Positions 27,978-36,298 of a stretch of DNA of 64,000 bases are shown here, in pieces. The notes beneath the pieces are model-generated. The model had not been told where the DNA came from and searched no databases. It saw only the letters and a program-made list of their open reading frames with translations. Made by a program: the position numbers and the translations under genes. Position 1 is the stretch's first letter. The number at the start of each line of letters is the position of its first letter. Origin of the DNA: Candidatus Poribacteria bacterium (GTDB lineage Bacteria > Poribacteria > WGA-4E > WGA-3G); contig JAJDTM010000005.1 of the NCBI GenBank assembly GCA_022827185.1, positions 62,001 through 126,000 on the forward strand. The letters run 5' to 3'.

Positions 27978-28192
27978 TCGTTATTCCTCCAAGGGATGTG
28001 GGTTGCGTATCCTAATCGAAAAAAAATAAAAGTTGTTGATGCAGAAGATGTATGCAATTTCTATGCCAATACGAAAAAGGCTGAATTTGCGGGTAATCTC
28101 TGCATCAAACGGGTTAAGCTGCACAAAAAGGGGCAGCCTTCTTTTCTCAAGCTGCACAAAAAGGGGCAGTTTTCAGCAAGACGGACGGAACG
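27978..28192. repeat. Direct repeat of 21 bp with terminator-like potential
   Basis: The 21-bp unit AAGCTGCACAAAAAGGGGCA+G occurs at 28116-28136 and again at 28149-28169, a 33-bp period. Each unit can fold (GCTGC...GCAGC on the plus strand). They lie downstream of the lipoprotein gene at 28193 (minus strand) and may end its transcript. Confidence 0.6.
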
Positions 28193-28855
28193 TTATTCGG
28201 CTTTGTCCTTTTCTCTGGTAACCCTCATGAACTCTTCAGCCCGCGGTTTGCCTTTGTGAAAACCAAAGATACCAAGGTTGTTTTCGGTGCTGCTATCAAG
28301 TTCATGAATTTTCCACCCATCCTTGGGATCTTTTATCAAATAGAGATGGGTTTCACCAGGGAACGAGCCTTTGTAACAGTTGTAGCCTATTGCAGCGGCT
28401 TCAATCTTGCTGCCTTTATAGCCAATCCAAAAATCTGCCAACTTGTCGTCCCGTCCCCATTTGGCACCTTTTGTGCCGATGCCGATCCACAACCCCTTAA
28501 TCCCGATTTCGACATTCTTCCATCCTATGGCTAAAGGCACAGGCTCGTTTCCGGCAAAGATGGTTCCGAATACAATGGAACTGGTCTCAACGGTTTCCTG
28601 AATGGCTTTGATATCTTCGTCGTTAAAGGCTGCGTAGAATGCGCTGTAGACTTTCTGAATTGCCTGTTTTTCCGCCGCAAAGTCAATCGGTGGTCTTTCA
28701 GCAACTGCGGGTTGGTCAGTCGGGGTACTTGGGGTGCCTGCTGTTGTCTTTTCAGGTGCTTCCTCTTCAGTGTCACCACCACACCCCACAATGCCGATGC
28801 TCATGATGCCAACTGCGAAAATGACAAGCACGAGCCACGTTAATCTCAATTGCAT
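28193..28855 (-). CDS. Lipoprotein with NTF2/SnoaL-like domain
   Basis: The protein has about 220 residues from ATG 28855, with AAAGGAGG upstream. The signal peptide ends in a lipobox (GIVGCGG), followed by a disordered acidic linker (EEEAPEKTTAG). The remainder (about 55-215) begins EKQAIQKVYSAFYAAFNDEDI, the opening helix pattern of NTF2-like/DUF4440 domains, with later strands (SKIEAAAIGYN, HLYLIKDPKDGWKIHEL). Probably an anchored periplasmic ligand-binding or uncharacterised domain. Function unknown. Confidence 0.75.
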   Translation of the reverse strand: MQLRLTWLVLVIFAVGIMSIGIVGCGGDTEEEAPEKTTAGTPSTPTDQPAVAERPPIDFAAEKQAIQKVYSAFYAAFNDEDIKAIQETVETSSIVFGTIFAGNEPVPLAIGWKNVEIGIKGLWIGIGTKGAKWGRDDKLADFWIGYKGSKIEAAAIGYNCYKGSFPGETHLYLIKDPKDGWKIHELDSSTENNLGIFGFHKGKPRAEEFMRVTREKDKAE

Positions 28856-29079
28856 TTTTCTAAATTCCTCCTTTAGATTCATCATACAGTCTGCAGCATC
28901 CAAAAATCACATTTTATCGTTAAACCTGATTGTGGCACTTTTAATGCGCAGACAAAAACTAATTGCTGAGTGACTAAGGCATATTTTCTATAGATGCTAC
29001 TTTGACATAAGACATTATAACCTTTTTTAAAAAATGTGTCAAGTTAATTTGTCTTTTGGCGATAGATGCTTGTTTGATG

Positions 29080-30213
29080 TCAAATCTTGCTGTTTTCTGC
29101 GGGCAAATACCCACCGCTCTCAAGCGTCTGAATCACATCCGCTACTTGAATTGTGGACATACACCCCTCTTTTCCGAATCGGCAGGTCGTTTCAGGGCAG
29201 GGCGGACAGTCAAGTTTGCGTCGAATCGTCTGACACTTTGGTCCCACGGGTCCAAAGCGAGTTGGATCCCCGGGTCCATAGAGTCCTATTGTCTGCGTAC
29301 CTACCGCTGCAGCAAGATGCATCGGCCCACTGTCGTTACCAATAAACACATTGCAAGTGTGCAAAATTGATGCCAATTGTGTCAAGGTCGTTTTACCGGC
29401 GATATTGTTTGACGCCGCCCGCATCAGTGCTTGGATTTCGGTGATTATCGGGATTTCGTCTTCCACGCCGACAAACAGAATTTCTGCACGTTTTCGTGCA
29501 ATTAACCAATCCGCCAATTCCGCATACCGCTCAGGCATCCACCTTTTTATGGGAATAGGAGACCCCGGATGGATAGCAATTAAGGGTCGTTCTCTGTCAA
29601 TTGGAAGCGTTGCCAGAAAATCAGATGCCCATTTCTTGTCTTCTGCTGTTATCAAGAAGGTTGTAGTTTGTATTGGGGTTGGTATACCTGCTTTGTGTAA
29701 GATGTTAAGGTTACGTGTGGTTTCGTGGGTTCCAGTAAATTGTGGAAAGCCTAATTTGTTTGCCACTTGCAGTGCCGCTCGGTCAAGGCGTTTCGGTGTA
29801 ACCCGCAATAGCGCGAACCAAGCAACACGCCAATCGCCTCGGAGTTCCACCATCAAATCGTATTTTTGACGACGTAACGCTCGGTACAGTTGGAACGTTT
29901 GTTTGAGTGAAGCCGGTTCCCCGGTGCGACAGAAAGCAGGGGAATTATATGCCAAGATCTTATTGACATCAGGGTGTTTCTCTAAAACGACGCGGCTCCA
30001 TGTTCCGGTGAGTGCGTGCAGTTCGGCGTTTGGATACGCTTGGCGTAAATTGGAAAACACGGGTGTTGCTAACAGGACATCTCCGAGATGATCGAGTTTG
30101 ACAACGAGGATGCGATTCGGTGCGAAGTCCTTTGGCAAACGTTTCCAATAAAAGAGCCATTGCACAGCAGCGGAAGCGATTAAAGTGAGAGTTTCGGGGA
30201 GATTCTGAAACAT
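29080..30213 (-). CDS. Glycosyltransferase family 9 protein (heptosyltransferase-like)
   Basis: The protein has 377 residues. The N-terminal Rossmann half has NRILVVKLDHLGDVLLATP, the family motif for ADP-heptose:LPS heptosyltransferases. The C-terminal half has AIHPGSPIPIKRW and FIGNDSGPMHLAAAVGT, the nucleotide-sugar binding region of GT9, followed by GLYGPGDPTRFGP. Four cysteines in PPCPETTCRFGKEGC near the C-terminus are common in this family. It probably adds a sugar to an envelope glycan at the inner membrane. The precise substrate cannot be told. Confidence 0.9.
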   Translation of the reverse strand: MFQNLPETLTLIASAAVQWLFYWKRLPKDFAPNRILVVKLDHLGDVLLATPVFSNLRQAYPNAELHALTGTWSRVVLEKHPDVNKILAYNSPAFCRTGEPASLKQTFQLYRALRRQKYDLMVELRGDWRVAWFALLRVTPKRLDRAALQVANKLGFPQFTGTHETTRNLNILHKAGIPTPIQTTTFLITAEDKKWASDFLATLPIDRERPLIAIHPGSPIPIKRWMPERYAELADWLIARKRAEILFVGVEDEIPIITEIQALMRAASNNIAGKTTLTQLASILHTCNVFIGNDSGPMHLAAAVGTQTIGLYGPGDPTRFGPVGPKCQTIRRKLDCPPCPETTCRFGKEGCMSTIQVADVIQTLESGGYLPAENSKI

Positions 30214-30295
30214 TTTTTTAGTTTACGCAATTCGCACGGATTTGTCAAGAGGTATGGAGAAAGAAACTAAACGCTCGGAGAAATTAAGAATTTGC

Positions 30296-30324
30296 TTGAT
30301 TGTCTTGCCAAAAGGTGCTATACT
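30296..30324 (+). promoter_or_regulatory. Sigma70-like promoter for the cytochrome-domain lipoprotein
   Basis: TTGATT (30296-30301) and TATACT (30319-30324) are separated by exactly 17 bp. The start codon lies 115 bp downstream. Match to the E. coli consensus is good, but the sigma preferences of this organism are unknown. Confidence 0.5.
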
Positions 30325-30439
30325 TCTCTCTCTAATTTGGTAACGGTGGTACACTATTAGCGGTGTTCCTCATCTACAGTTTGATTATTAGGTTGAACCT
30401 TCACAACTTTATAAAATTTTAATTAGGAGGGTAATTATT

Positions 30440-30904
30440 ATGGCTATAAATGTCCAAAGATTTCTCTTGCTTATTATTGGATTACTGTTTTGCGTGCTGG
30501 GTTGCACTCGCGAGCGTGTTGATGTCACAATGCTTGATGATCATTCAACACCTATGGAAACGCATGAATCTGTTGACGTTGAGGCTGCTTTTGAACAAAA
30601 CCTTTTGCCTATCCTCACAGCGAGATGTGCGCTCTCTGGGTGTCACGTCGCTGACGGTCCTCACGGTTTGGATTTCAGAACATACGAATCTTTTGTTGCC
30701 GGAGGGGAGCACGGTCCCGCATTCATTCCGGGGAATGCTGAAGAGAGTGAAGTTGTTGAACAAATCGTTTCAGGCAACATGCCCCCTGGGGGTCCCCCAC
30801 TGACTGATGCCGAAATTCACCTCTTTGTTAATTGGATTAATCAGCAGGAAGCACAGAATGCTGTCGTTCAACACGAACACGACGAGCATAGTGATGAAGA
30901 ATGA
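30440..30904 (+). CDS. Lipoprotein with one CX4CH cytochrome-type domain
   Basis: The protein has 154 residues; AGGAGGG lies 9 nt before ATG. The signal peptide LLIIGLLFCVLGC ends in a lipobox. One domain follows: ILTARCALSGCH (a CX4CH heme-binding type motif), LDFRTYESFVAGG, and SGNMPPGGPPLTDAEIHLF with a methionine that could be the distal heme ligand. This is the pattern of Planctomycete-type cytochrome C domains. It ends in an acidic/histidine tail. A longer acidic tail is encoded just downstream in another frame. Probably periplasmic electron transfer, anchored to a membrane. Confidence 0.8.
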   Translation: MAINVQRFLLLIIGLLFCVLGCTRERVDVTMLDDHSTPMETHESVDVEAAFEQNLLPILTARCALSGCHVADGPHGLDFRTYESFVAGGEHGPAFIPGNAEESEVVEQIVSGNMPPGGPPLTDAEIHLFVNWINQQEAQNAVVQHEHDEHSDEE

Positions 30905-30982
30905 AATGGATGATAATGCGGATGCTAATGAAGATCATGACGACGATCATGATGGCATGAATAACGATGATGGGTGTGCTGC

Positions 30983-31007
30983 AGAGGTTGGTTTTACACC
31001 AACCTCT
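30983..31007. terminator. Bidirectional terminator between the cytochrome gene and the TonB receptor gene
   Basis: AGAGGTTGGT-TTTAC-ACCAACCTCT is a perfect 10-bp hairpin between two convergent genes, one base from the stop codon of the receptor gene. Confidence 0.8.
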
Positions 31008-31008
31008 A

Positions 31009-33039
31009 CTAAAATGCCACCGTAATTCCCAACGTCGGAACAATTGGAAAGAGCGGTTCTTCTTCAATCACACAATCAATAATCGCCCCCGTTTTTTCAT
31101 CTTGAATTTCACTGAATGCGTAGTGGTCCACATTCGTATGATTGTATAAGTTTAAGATCTGGAAATACCATGTCATTTCCCATCGTCTATATGGATTTTG
31201 CTTGGTAATCCGAAAATCGAGACTATGGTATGCGGGTAACCGCTCCGAGCGCGTGTCTCCAAACTGTCGCTCACACGCGATACCACCTATTGGTAACCGC
31301 GTCTCTTTGTGAATCAACGGTGTTGTCGGTTCACCTGTATGGAAACGCCAACTGAGATAAAGATACCATGCAGGTGACAGTTGATGACTACTGCTTAAGG
31401 CAAAGGAATGTCGTCGGTCGTACTGTCGAAAAATTGTCTCGTTTTCTACCTGTTCCTTTGCAATAGCATAAGCGTAACCCACAGTCCACGTCAGGCGATT
31501 TGAGATGGCATGTGTTACGAACAAATCTACACCTTTTGCATGTCCAGATTCGGGAGAGACGAAAATATGGTCTTGTCGCCCAAACTCTCTCATTCGTCCT
31601 GCAAGATTGGCAAAAGTATTGTAATACACTTCCACGTGTAATAAGAAATTATTGGTTGGTGCGTACTCTGCTCCCAAAATGTAATGGACAGCTTGTTCAG
31701 CGCGTCCCACCGTTTCAACGCCATCCTCTACAGGAAGTCCCATCAGGTGAACTGGCTGGTGATAAAGACCCCACGCACTGCGCAATACAAGATTTTTTGT
31801 CGGTTTTAACGCGAGGGCAATGCGAGGCCCAATTTCATAACTCTGAATACCCGTTTCCCGATAACTCTGAGCGACATAACGTCCCCCTATATTGAGCGCA
31901 AGTCTTGGATGGAGCTGCCACTCATCTTGCAGAAATGCCTTGAATTCACTTCCTCTCTCGTCAACATCCGCGAGAATCGGGTTATATACGTTTATACCTG
32001 CCTGTCGCTCTTGGACATTGTATTGGTATTGTGCTGCTAACCAACGCCACGCGATGCCACTACGGAGGGTGTGTTGTTTAAAAGTGTTTGATGTAAATTC
32101 TGCTTTCGTACCTAAGAATCGGAAGTCACGATTGTCGAAATCGGATCTTCCCGTCGCTCTATCTTGCCGTGAGGTGCCAGCAAAAACAAAAACATCCGTC
32201 CAACTTGAAGTGCCGAATGTCCGGCGCCATCTCGTCCAAGCCGTTGAATTGTCATAGCGGGAATCTAAGTCATTATCAATTCCCTCTCCTCGAATCCGGT
32301 TTGTGTCCCAACCGTACAACCCGTTAAAGGTCAGTGTATCCGCTTGTGTCAATTGATACTCTAATTTGCCATAGATATCGGCGTATTGCGGTTTGTATTT
32401 TTCGTCGGCATTCATGAGTGCAAGGATCAAGTCTACATAACCACGGCGAACTGACAAAATCCACCCACCTTTCTTAGAGAACGGTCCCTCTATCATGGCT
32501 GTCGCGTTAATAAGATCTAATCCAAAATTTGCAGACAGTTTTTCAGTATTCGGTGTTTTGGTTGTGATGTCAAAAACGCCGGACATCTTTTCGCCGTATT
32601 CTGCTGGGAACCCACCGATTAGGAGTTCGGTGCGCTGGATTAAATCAAGTCCAATCAATGAGACTGCGCCGCCGAAGTCTTGTAAATGATAGGGATTATA
32701 GAGTTCCATTCCGTCTAACCTGACGGAAATATCGTCCTTTTCACCGCCTCGTACACTGAATCGCGCGCTGTAATCGCTTGAAACCACTCCGGGAAAGATA
32801 TGTGCTGCTCGCATAACATCGTTATCAATTAGAGGGAAACGTTCAATATCTTCCTTCGGAAGTGAGAGCCTCGCAGCCGCTCCTTCGTAAATCGTAAACC
32901 GCCCTGGCGTTACGACGATTTTTTCTAATTGAATAGGCTCGGTCTCTTCTTGGGCTAAAACTACAAGAAAACTACTTGTCCCAAAAAACAGGACGTAGAG
33001 GATAGAGCAGATCAGGTATCGAAAATTATCAGAGAACAT
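31009..33039 (-). CDS. TonB-dependent outer membrane receptor
   Basis: The protein has 676 residues with a signal peptide (LICSILYVLFFGTSSFLVVL). The plug domain (about 40-150) has LEKIVVTPGRF, FSVRGGEKDDISVRLDGMEL and NPYHLQDFGGAVSLIG. The rest is a beta-barrel with alternating aromatic strands (YVDLILALMN..., YHSLDFRITKQNPYRRW). It ends GITVAF, with the terminal Phe typical of outer membrane proteins. It should import a ligand with TonB energy. The ligand is unknown. Neighbouring heme-domain lipoproteins are only suggestive. Confidence 0.92.
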   Translation of the reverse strand: MFSDNFRYLICSILYVLFFGTSSFLVVLAQEETEPIQLEKIVVTPGRFTIYEGAAARLSLPKEDIERFPLIDNDVMRAAHIFPGVVSSDYSARFSVRGGEKDDISVRLDGMELYNPYHLQDFGGAVSLIGLDLIQRTELLIGGFPAEYGEKMSGVFDITTKTPNTEKLSANFGLDLINATAMIEGPFSKKGGWILSVRRGYVDLILALMNADEKYKPQYADIYGKLEYQLTQADTLTFNGLYGWDTNRIRGEGIDNDLDSRYDNSTAWTRWRRTFGTSSWTDVFVFAGTSRQDRATGRSDFDNRDFRFLGTKAEFTSNTFKQHTLRSGIAWRWLAAQYQYNVQERQAGINVYNPILADVDERGSEFKAFLQDEWQLHPRLALNIGGRYVAQSYRETGIQSYEIGPRIALALKPTKNLVLRSAWGLYHQPVHLMGLPVEDGVETVGRAEQAVHYILGAEYAPTNNFLLHVEVYYNTFANLAGRMREFGRQDHIFVSPESGHAKGVDLFVTHAISNRLTWTVGYAYAIAKEQVENETIFRQYDRRHSFALSSSHQLSPAWYLYLSWRFHTGEPTTPLIHKETRLPIGGIACERQFGDTRSERLPAYHSLDFRITKQNPYRRWEMTWYFQILNLYNHTNVDHYAFSEIQDEKTGAIIDCVIEEEPLFPIVPTLGITVAF

Positions 33040-33189
33040 TCAGATAAACCTCTTGATTTCATGTAATCAAACCTCAATTGCTTCTGTTAACAACGCGAAA
33101 ATATTTACGAACTCCACAGAAAACAACCCAGCAGTGAATTATCACGTGCCATAGCACAATCAAGCATAAACGAGGTACCAAGGACTCGA

Positions 33190-33309
33190 CTATGCCAAAT
33201 TGTCAAATGTCAAACCTAACTCAGCAGCGGAGTCGTCAAAACTTTTACCGCATCCGTAAAGGCAAAACACTATACCAACGAAGAGGGCAAACGCTGCTTT
33301 CATATTCAT
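33190..33309 (-). CDS. Short lipoprotein, possibly truncated
   Basis: A 39-codon frame from ATG 33309 to TAG 33190 reads MNMKAAFALFVGIVFCLYGC then GKSFDDSAAELG. It has a clear lipoprotein signal peptide with the lipobox CLYGC, resembling the signal peptides of the cytochrome-domain lipoproteins on either side (LLFCVLGC, LLFCLFGC). IsrB element 2 ends within 2 bp of its start codon, so its original 5' region is displaced. It may be the remnant of a longer lipoprotein gene or a small lipoprotein such as an entericidin-like peptide. Confidence 0.4.
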   Translation of the reverse strand: MNMKAAFALFVGIVFCLYGCGKSFDDSAAELGLTFDNLA

Positions 33310-33335
33310 CATCTTCAGGCAGGAGACCCCATCCT

Positions 33336-34364
33336 TTAGGTTGGGGAGGAATGCCTGCTCCTATAGTTAAAGTTCAGACGTGTTAGCACTTTGAAACTGT
33401 TTCGCTTCGCGCTTGTTGTTAATCGTTTCCCTTCAAGGTTATAGATAGCAAACAACCCTTTTGCATTGATACCTGCCAAACGTGTTAACCCATGTTTGAC
33501 ATGCTTCACGAGTGTATGCTTTATGAGTCCATCCGCTAACACTGTTCCACCATACCTTGACCGGATTCCGCCCTTTTTCGGTTGTTCTCGGTGTAAAGCC
33601 CTTCGCTGAATAGGTATTGGCGATATACAGAATATAGATGCGTTATCCACAACGCCATCACCACCAACTGCGTGATGTGCCAGGCACCAACTGTCTATGC
33701 AATGGGCATCAAAAGTCTCTGATAGTTTCTTTGACGACTTCTTAAGTCCGAGTCTCTCACGAATCTTTTTCGTCTCCCACCCTTGAAGTGTGAAGAGTTC
33801 CCACCGCTTTCGGATTTCAGTGTAGAACCATTGCTTTCCGACTTCAAGAGGGCTAAAAGACTGATTCCATTTCTTGGAAACCCCCTGTATCGTCCTGGCT
33901 TGAATATCCTCTACACATACATGGGTAACCGGATAAAGTTTAGACAACCAATGAAGTATCCGAAGTTTCCAGTCCCACCTGGCACGCGTGCCTGCGGGAA
34001 TGCGCGCTTTGTTCGCAAGGCGATTGGTTCTGTTTTTGCGGTTCGGACACTTTCGTGAACGCCTACCTCTACGCAACTCACGACGCTTTTCAACTTTCTT
34101 ACCGATTTTGTTGTGTGCATCGGCTTGAACATTGAAGTAAGTGTGTGCCTCTGATTTGACCGTGAAACCCTCTTTCTTACTACCGGGGTCTACACCTACG
34201 ACGATCTCTTGAGTATATTCTGTCGTTGCGTAGTTCAAACGAATACAGAATACACCATTATTCCAATACGGTGTGGCTTTCCCACTTTTGATAAGGTGTC
34301 TGGCAACTGGTGGGGTTGTTGGCATGAGTTGCTTACCTTTCTGATTCTTAACTGGAACGAACAT
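33336..34364 (-). CDS. isrB: IsrB-type RNA-guided nuclease homologue, copy 2
   Basis: The protein has 342 residues from MFVPVKNQKG. PLMP-type N-terminus (QLMPTTPPVA), RuvC-I VVGVDPGSKKEGF, arginine-rich bridge helix (KRRELRRGRRSRKCPNRKNR), RuvC-II CVEDIQA and RuvC-III HCIDSWCLAHH are all intact, again without an HNH insert. Amino-acid changes against copy 1 are mostly conservative and the last ~100 residues are almost identical, which suggests that both copies have been kept under selection or share recent ancestry. Confidence 0.85.
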   Translation of the reverse strand: MFVPVKNQKGKQLMPTTPPVARHLIKSGKATPYWNNGVFCIRLNYATTEYTQEIVVGVDPGSKKEGFTVKSEAHTYFNVQADAHNKIGKKVEKRRELRRGRRSRKCPNRKNRTNRLANKARIPAGTRARWDWKLRILHWLSKLYPVTHVCVEDIQARTIQGVSKKWNQSFSPLEVGKQWFYTEIRKRWELFTLQGWETKKIRERLGLKKSSKKLSETFDAHCIDSWCLAHHAVGGDGVVDNASIFCISPIPIQRRALHREQPKKGGIRSRYGGTVLADGLIKHTLVKHVKHGLTRLAGINAKGLFAIYNLEGKRLTTSAKRNSFKVLTRLNFNYRSRHSSPT

Positions 34365-34574
34365 AGTTCGTATAACTCCTTTTCAGGGTATATGTTGCCC
34401 CATCCAGATCGCAGTATCCGAGAGGAATCAGACTTGGGGAGCATCCGAAACATTGCTCGTGCTGCCACGCACAGATCCTGCGATGTGTTACTGTAGTCAA
34501 CGGTTTAACTTGTGGAGTGAACGCTTGGCATGCGCTTCGCACAAGCCCCATACTTTAGCTTGGGGTTATTGACT
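34365..34574 (-). ncRNA. Candidate omega RNA scaffold of IsrB copy 2
   Basis: This ~200-nt region upstream of isrB is conserved with 2858-3065 (shared stretches include TACTGTAGTCAAC and CCGAAACATTGCTC) although its frame is broken relative to copy 1. The guide would come from the minus strand just right of 34574, which differs from the guide of copy 1. Confidence 0.65.
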
Positions 34575-35155
34575 GCGTACATAATGGTCATTCCCACTTT
34601 CAAAAAAATAATAGATTGTAATCAGACCCCTGCAAAATTAGTGCCAGTTCTAATAGTGCTGGTTCGTTCCCAAATTCATCTTGCCTTCCAACAGATCGGA
34701 TTTGTGGATACCTTCAAGCAGCTAAAGGACTTAGGCATTGCCTTACATAAGGTGGAATCCAAACAAATGTTAACAGATTTTCTCCATTTTCTCCTAAACT
34801 GTTCACAAATTTTATTATTTTGTTCATTTTTTGAACAGTCTTGTTCATTTTTTATAAAAACCAGATCAATTGATAAAATAATTCAGTTTCGATTTTTCCT
34901 CCAATTTTATAAAGGCACCATGACCAAGCGATCACTTCTACCAAAGTATCACTGAATTCAATTAGTGCTTTTATAGAAGAACTAAATGCTTCTGCTTCCC
35001 GTTATTCTTCGGCTTGGCATCATACTTGCTTTTATTCACGCTCTGAATCAAGCCCTATAGCATCATATAGGTGTTCAAGGTAAAAGGGCATTGAACTTGA
35101 AAATTGCCGTATGAAATTACTCAACTGAATTTTATACCAGATTAAAGGAGTAACT
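34575..35155. other. AT-rich intergenic region without a convincing gene
   Basis: A plus-strand frame at 34530-34955 starts inside the IsrB element and has phenylalanine/leucine-rich low-complexity content, so I do not call it. TTGTTCATTTTTT repeats occur near 34820-34850. The last ~30 bp hold AAAGGAG, the ribosome site of the next gene. Confidence 0.5.
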
Positions 35156-35158
35156 TTG

Positions 35159-36010
35159 ATGATTACAAATACACGAAGGTCTTTCCTACTCATCATAGGA
35201 TTGTTATTTTGCTTGTTTGGATGCGATCCGCAGCGAGGCAGTTTCTTAGTGCCCGATAATATTTTATCCGAAGATGGGCAGTCTCCGGTTATGGAAAGTG
35301 GAGAGATTGCTGACGCTGAAACTACTTTTGAACAAAACCTTTTACCTATTCTTACAGCGAAATGTGCGTATGCGGGTTGTCACGTCGCTGGTGGTCCCAA
35401 AAACTTGGATTTCAGCACATATCAAACTTTCATAAAAGGAGGGGATGCGGGGCCCATATTTATTCTGGGTAATGCGCAAGGAAGTACTATTATTGAAGAA
35501 ATCGTCTCTGGTAGAATGCCTATTGGTGGTCCGCCACTGTCTAATGCAGAAATTCAACACTTTATTAATTGGATTAACAGCCAAGAAGCAACTACTGATA
35601 AACCCGTTGATGAATCGCCTGAGACACAAACTCCGGAATCCACTGACGGTACAGTTTCCTTTGAACAGGATCTTCTGCCCATTCTCACGGCGAGGTGTGC
35701 ATATTCTGGTTGTCATGATGCTAACGGTCCCGACGACCTCGATTTCAGGACATACCAAACTTTCATAAGAAGCGCAGAGGACGAGGATGTATTTGTGCCA
35801 GGTAATGCCCGAAGCAGCGATATTATTGAAGAAATTGTTTCGGGTAAGATGCCTCCTGACGGGCCTCCGTTGACTGCCGCCCAAATTCAACTCTTCAGAG
35901 ATTGGATTAATCAACAAGACCCAGCGGACTTTCCTAACCTCCGTTACGATGATGACGACTACGAAGATGATGAGGATGACGACTACGAAGACGATGAAGA
36001 CGACGATTAG
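35159..36010 (+). CDS. Lipoprotein with two CX4CH cytochrome-type domains and an acidic tail
   Basis: The protein has about 283 residues from ATG 35159; AAAGGAG lies 8 nt upstream. The lipobox is LLFCLFGC. Two repeats follow, each with ILTA(K/R)CAY(A/S)GCH and SG(R/K)MP-x-(G/D)GPPL: about residues 62-145 and 168-255. Each offers a CX4CH motif and a possible distal Met. The C-terminus is an unusual run of Asp/Glu/Tyr (DDDDYEDDEDDDYEDDEDDD), perhaps metal-binding or partner-binding. It is a two-domain paralogue of the protein at 30440. Confidence 0.82.
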   Translation: MITNTRRSFLLIIGLLFCLFGCDPQRGSFLVPDNILSEDGQSPVMESGEIADAETTFEQNLLPILTAKCAYAGCHVAGGPKNLDFSTYQTFIKGGDAGPIFILGNAQGSTIIEEIVSGRMPIGGPPLSNAEIQHFINWINSQEATTDKPVDESPETQTPESTDGTVSFEQDLLPILTARCAYSGCHDANGPDDLDFRTYQTFIRSAEDEDVFVPGNARSSDIIEEIVSGKMPPDGPPLTAAQIQLFRDWINQQDPADFPNLRYDDDDYEDDEDDDYEDDEDDD

Positions 36011-36045
36011 AAGCGACGCAAATATCTTTCCTATTCCAAGCTCCG

Positions 36046-36073
36046 ATAAAGGCTGGTTCATACCAGCCTTTAT
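36046..36073 (+). terminator. Rho-independent terminator after the two-domain cytochrome gene
   Basis: ATAAAGGCTGGT-TCAT-ACCAGCCTTTAT is a perfect 12-bp stem with a 4-nt loop, followed by CTTTTCT, 35 nt after the stop codon. Confidence 0.88.
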
Positions 36074-36186
36074 CTTTTCTCTGTTGTGTAGTACCGGAAC
36101 CAATAGAGCAACCGTAAACGCATTTGCATTCGGCAGATAGATGCTGCTATACTATTTCTAACGCAGGTTGCTACGGAAGACGCACA

Positions 36187-36208
36187 GCCTAACAGGAAAC
36201 CATGCTAC
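36187..36208. repeat. Dispersed 22-bp repeat (GCCTAACAGGAAACC...)
   Basis: A 22-bp sequence starting GCCTAACAGG and ending CCATGCTAC is identical at 26133-26154 and here. A degenerate copy follows at about 36216-36238. The surrounding AAGACGCACA(A/G)CCTAACAGG unit is directly repeated. Confidence 0.65.
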
Positions 36209-36298
36209 GAAAGACGCACAACCTAACAGGCTATGCTACAAATATGTCAACTTAGGTTATTTCTAATCGCTTCTACCTTTCAAACACAGATTAGACGC

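Larger units (their letters stand above)
33311..34574 (-). mobile_element. IS200/IS605-type element carrying isrB, copy 2
   Basis: This is a 1.26-kb element matching 1807-3065 end to end. The left end has ACCCCATCCTTTAGGTTGGGG (hairpin) and the right end has CCCCATACTTTAGCTTGGGG followed by TTATTGACT. Outside these limits the two loci have no similarity. No Y1 transposase is present. The copies differ by roughly a fifth of positions in isrB, so they are not products of a recent duplication. Confidence 0.85.

Noticed and set aside
30807..31025. Independent acidic protein gene downstream of the cytochrome gene
   Set aside because: Its first part is a shadow of the cytochrome gene; only the acidic stretch is notable and is better explained as a frameshifted tail.
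34530..34955. A 141-codon plus-strand frame after IsrB copy 2
   Set aside because: It starts inside the element, is Phe/Leu/Ser-rich without domain pattern, and has no ribosome site.
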